Below, piece after piece: positions 7,201 through 7,888 of a DNA stretch of 7,888 nucleotides. Within the stretch, counting starts at the first letter, position 1. Each line of letters opens with the position of its first letter. Made by a program: the position numbers and the translations under genes. Source of the DNA: Clostridium sp. CAG:413 (GTDB lineage Bacteria; Bacillota; Clostridia; Oscillospirales; Acutalibacteraceae); contig FR888239.1 of NCBI GenBank assembly GCA_000431775.1, positions 25,419 through 33,306 on the forward strand, read 5' to 3'. The notes under the pieces were generated by a model. It had not been told where the DNA came from. It did no database searches and saw nothing but the letters and a program-made list of their open reading frames with translations.

Positions 7201-7306
7201 CGCCGCAGGAGTAATTTATCTCGGCTTTTGCCTTAAAGGGAATGAATGAAGCAGCAGAAGCAAGCACGATAAGTGCAAGCGCAAGTGAAATTATCCTCTT
7301 TCTCAT
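4289..7306 (-). CDS. Exported BspA-type LRR_5 surface protein with FIVAR-like, Big_3 and Big_2 domains
   Basis: This 1005-residue exported protein (numbered from the ATG at 7306) is probably a surface adhesin or ligand-binding protein. Residues 1-28 are a Sec signal ('MRKRIISLALALIVLASAAS', cut near 'AKA'). Residues 73-478 are BspA/LRR_5 repeats ('SVTLPDSVTRIGYSAFRGC', 'SEAFGWCSSLTNVYFP') with two 'WYxSQPDGxIY' insertions at 149 and 265, closed by a 'DSAAHTFAVDNGFKF' cap. Residues 489-686 are three FIVAR-like helical repeats. About 688-808 is a beta-sandwich segment ending 'FETDHFSQYALIEV', a pattern I remember from clostridial surface proteins. Residues 814-889 look like Big_3 ('YYTGEPLNMAGLEVTARMSDG') and 897-978 like Big_2 ('VVWSSSDESIATVDKDGNVT'). 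The end is amphipathic ('WQRIVRWFKGLFG', 983-995), with no LPXTG. LRR_5 proteins of this type bind host or matrix ligands in some bacteria; the ligand here is unknown. It is the second gene of an operon with the LRR gene upstream. Confidence 0.9.
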   Translation of the reverse strand: MRKRIISLALALIVLASAASFIPFKAKAEINYSCGENAVWSLDTETKTLTISGTGAVTGLQIRVAPWSDYSSYIHNVVVEEGITSVKCYLLNCTAARTVSFPSTLKELSFTAFYGTYSLTDINFPNGCSIEEYTNGGNATTNNLQTCPWYTSQPDGPIYFQDVLYCIKGTKNSFTDITVKDGTDYIFPYSFYGCNSLKSVTLPDSVTRIGYSAFRGCAALGSVKFSSSLEWIDKEAFLNCSALAELDMPESVYAIGVDAFTGTAWYDSQPDGLIYTGNVAYKYKGTMNPDEQITLRDGTLGIAGNAFYNCNIMRKLTVPDSLIYIGTNALNNTRLLTEFSVPDGFLYFDEQALGNTYFTAFYFPASVKAVGKGLFDYNSKIETVTYDPGFKLDEISDAMFKMSKLKGDFYIPDGVKSVGSEAFGWCSSLTNVYFPRSVETIASDAFTLGSGKNLSDIVINCYKDSAAHTFAVDNGFKFVLLDDTAEDIDFAAIDAIISKVNSINRSLYTEDSLARLDAALSAVDTDASGLTQSTVDGWAEDINRAIEGLQMMPADYYSVDEALEKAKALDRSLYTAESLARLDAALSAVTADAPITEQAKVNSWARGINSALKALEYLPADYSAVEAAVAEYNKLEREYYSSVTLTILDQRVAAVKYGLKINEQSRVDSFAASINEALASLEAVSVTLRNEPHGVIVSATTKEIKKATQLSVESRDPSDFEGSNFAVGGSIVSMNFYDINLIYGGNVVQPDGTVSVKIRVPDGVNPKKCKVYHVSDDAVDPLVRFKNTIDGNYIAFETDHFSQYALIEVEPYALSLSITQMPYKTEYYTGEPLNMAGLEVTARMSDGTDKLLQDYEIVMLDMNTVGKKTVKLYFTFGEAKKSVTFDINVSLSPDFVRVTSAEIIAPTALKYGESSKLAVKVNDGAERYSVVWSSSDESIATVDKDGNVTATGRGTATITAEIINADGATVTATKEISCTMTLWQRIVRWFKGLFGAARLMKAIEH
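5249..5842 (-). repeat. Three tandem 198-bp (66-residue) FIVAR-like repeats
   Basis: Three helical units occur with an exact 66-residue period, at residues 489-554, 555-620 and 621-686 of the 1005-residue LRR protein. The first two share 'RSLYTxESLARLDAALSAV' and end 'PADY'. The third has 'REYYSSVTLTILDQRVAAV' in the same register and is more diverged. FIVAR-type modules act as rod-like stalks or sugar/matrix-binding spacers. The family name is assigned from the pattern, not from a search. Confidence 0.8.
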
Positions 7307-7312
7307 ATTCAA

Positions 7313-7317
7313 CCTCC
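7313..7317 (-). promoter_or_regulatory. Ribosome binding site GGAGG that fixes the start of the 1005-residue LRR protein
   Basis: On the minus strand GGAGG is followed by TTGAAT and then ATG (7304-7306). The six-base spacing fits the ATG. The in-frame TTG two codons earlier (7310-7312) touches the GGAGG with no spacer and cannot be a good start. The stop codon of the upstream LRR gene (7323-7325) lies just before this site, so translational coupling is likely. Confidence 0.85.
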
Positions 7318-7322
7318 GTATT

Positions 7323-7888
7323 TTATGCGGTCCGTGTGTTTATGCTCTTGCCGACGGCGAATTCATGCGCCGCCGAACCGTCCGAGCAGACTATCGTCAA
7401 GCCGTCGCAGCCGTCAAATGCGTCGTCGGCTATCGAGGTGACGGAGTCGGGGATGGTGATAGTCTTTAGCTCAGAGCAGCCCGCAAAGGCTTCGTCGCCG
7501 ATGCTCTGAGTGCCTGACGGTATGCTGACATTTCTCAGTGAAGTGCAGCCGTAGAATGCGGCCATGCCTATGCTTTTGAGCGTTGACGGCATGGAGACGG
7601 ATGAGAGCGACGAGCAGCCGCTGAACGCCTGAAGCCCGATGCTTGTAATGCCCGACGGCATTGTGACCGAGGTCACGGCGGTGTTATTCATAAATGCCTG
7701 CCGCCCTATCGCCGTAACCGCCGTGCCTGACACGCTCCGCGGTATCGTGACGGTCGAAGCGCTGCCGCTGTATGAGGTTATCGTGCCGCCCGAGAGCGAG
7801 TAATTCTTCTCGTCCGATTCTTTGGTCGTTTGCTCGGCGGTGGTTTTTTCGGCTGCTTTTTCCGTAGCCTTTGTGGCCTTTGCGGGCG
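7323..7888 (-). CDS. BspA-type LRR_5 protein, 5'-partial (C-terminal part)
   Basis: The reading frame stays open to the window edge, so the start lies outside; 187 codons plus a stop are visible. The visible part opens with a Lys/Thr/Ala/Glu-rich linker ('AKATKATEKAAEKTTAEQ') and a pseudo-repeat 'YSLSGGTITSYSGSASTVTIP'. Five regular 23-residue LRR_5 units follow, then a cap 'SDGSAAHEFAVGKSINTRTA' and the stop. The cap matches the one closing the LRR block of the next gene. LRR_5 proteins are usually secreted or surface-bound ligand binders; here no stalk or anchor follows the repeats, so any anchoring must come from the missing N-terminus, and the charged linker could join such a domain to the LRR. 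The codon at 7731-7733 is GTG inside a continuing frame, hence an internal Val and not a start. The stop is 16 bp before the next ATG with no terminator between, so both genes probably share one transcript. Confidence 0.88.
   Translation of the reverse strand, partial: PAKATKATEKAAEKTTAEQTTKESDEKNYSLSGGTITSYSGSASTVTIPRSVSGTAVTAIGRQAFMNNTAVTSVTMPSGITSIGLQAFSGCSSLSSVSMPSTLKSIGMAAFYGCTSLRNVSIPSGTQSIGDEAFAGCSELKTITIPDSVTSIADDAFDGCDGLTIVCSDGSAAHEFAVGKSINTRTA
7374..7718 (-). repeat. Five tandem 69-bp (23-residue) LRR_5 units
   Basis: Five units of exactly 23 residues follow the pattern V/I-T-S-I-G-x-x-A-F-x-G-C-x-x-L-x-x-V-x-x-P-x-x ('ITSIGLQAFSGCSSLSSVSM', 'LKSIGMAAFYGCTSLRNVSI' and so on). The first unit has 'MNNTAV' where the others have 'GC.SL'. 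The last breaks down after 'GCDGLTIV', where the cap begins. This register is typical of Treponema/BspA-type LRR_5. Confidence 0.9.

Noticed and set aside
7307..7312. TTG start two codons upstream for the 1005-residue LRR protein
   Set aside because: TTG directly abuts the GGAGG site with no spacer; the ATG at 7304-7306 has the proper six-base spacing.
7731..7733. GTG as a start codon for a 136-residue LRR protein
   Set aside because: The frame stays open to the window edge with typical LRR_5 lead-in sequence upstream, so this is an internal Val.

Overview
The window looks like chromosomal DNA from a Gram-positive, gut-type Firmicute, most likely a Ruminococcus/Oscillospiraceae-like clostridium. 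The clues are strong GGAGG-type ribosome binding sites, the style of the secreted proteins (BspA-type LRR_5 repeats with 'WYxxQPDG' insertions, FIVAR-like repeats, Big_3/Big_2 domains, Cys-pair repeats), and a CHAP lysin whose C-terminal module ends in 'GTAxQNxxLLxLLRxGxLIRP', which I remember from clostridial lysins. The species cannot be named from sequence alone.

Layout. Positions 20-655 (+) encode a 211-residue CHAP-domain cell-wall hydrolase. It converges on the large gene at 742-4029 (-), and a 12-bp GC-rich hairpin at 698-728 lies between them. The 742-4029 gene encodes a 1095-residue exported protein. Its core, about residues 285-420, reads as an aerolysin-family beta-pore-forming toxin. 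About 260 residues of unassigned, partly Ig-like sequence follow, then seven strictly spaced Cys/His repeats (C-X9-C-X2-C-X13-H), two degenerate ones, and a hydrophobic, His-rich C-terminus. An AT-rich intergenic region (4030-4288) holds a candidate extended -10 promoter for the toxin-like gene, a palindrome, and the terminator of the upstream operon. Positions 4289-7306 (-) encode a 1005-residue exported LRR_5 protein with a FIVAR-like triplet, a beta-sandwich stalk, Big_3 and Big_2 domains, and an amphipathic Trp-rich tail. A second LRR_5 protein, 5'-truncated by the window edge (7323-7888, -), ends 16 bp upstream of that start, so the two form a tightly coupled operon.

How the genes may work together (inference): the minus strand carries two LRR surface/adhesin-type proteins followed by a separately promoted pore-former candidate, which suggests a locus for contact with host or competitor cells. 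The CHAP enzyme may be a phage-derived or autolytic wall hydrolase; only proximity links it to the toxin-like gene. The strongest candidate for something undescribed is the fusion of an aerolysin-type pore module to a long Cys/His repeat array. No RNA genes, CRISPR arrays, insertion sequences or attachment sites were seen.
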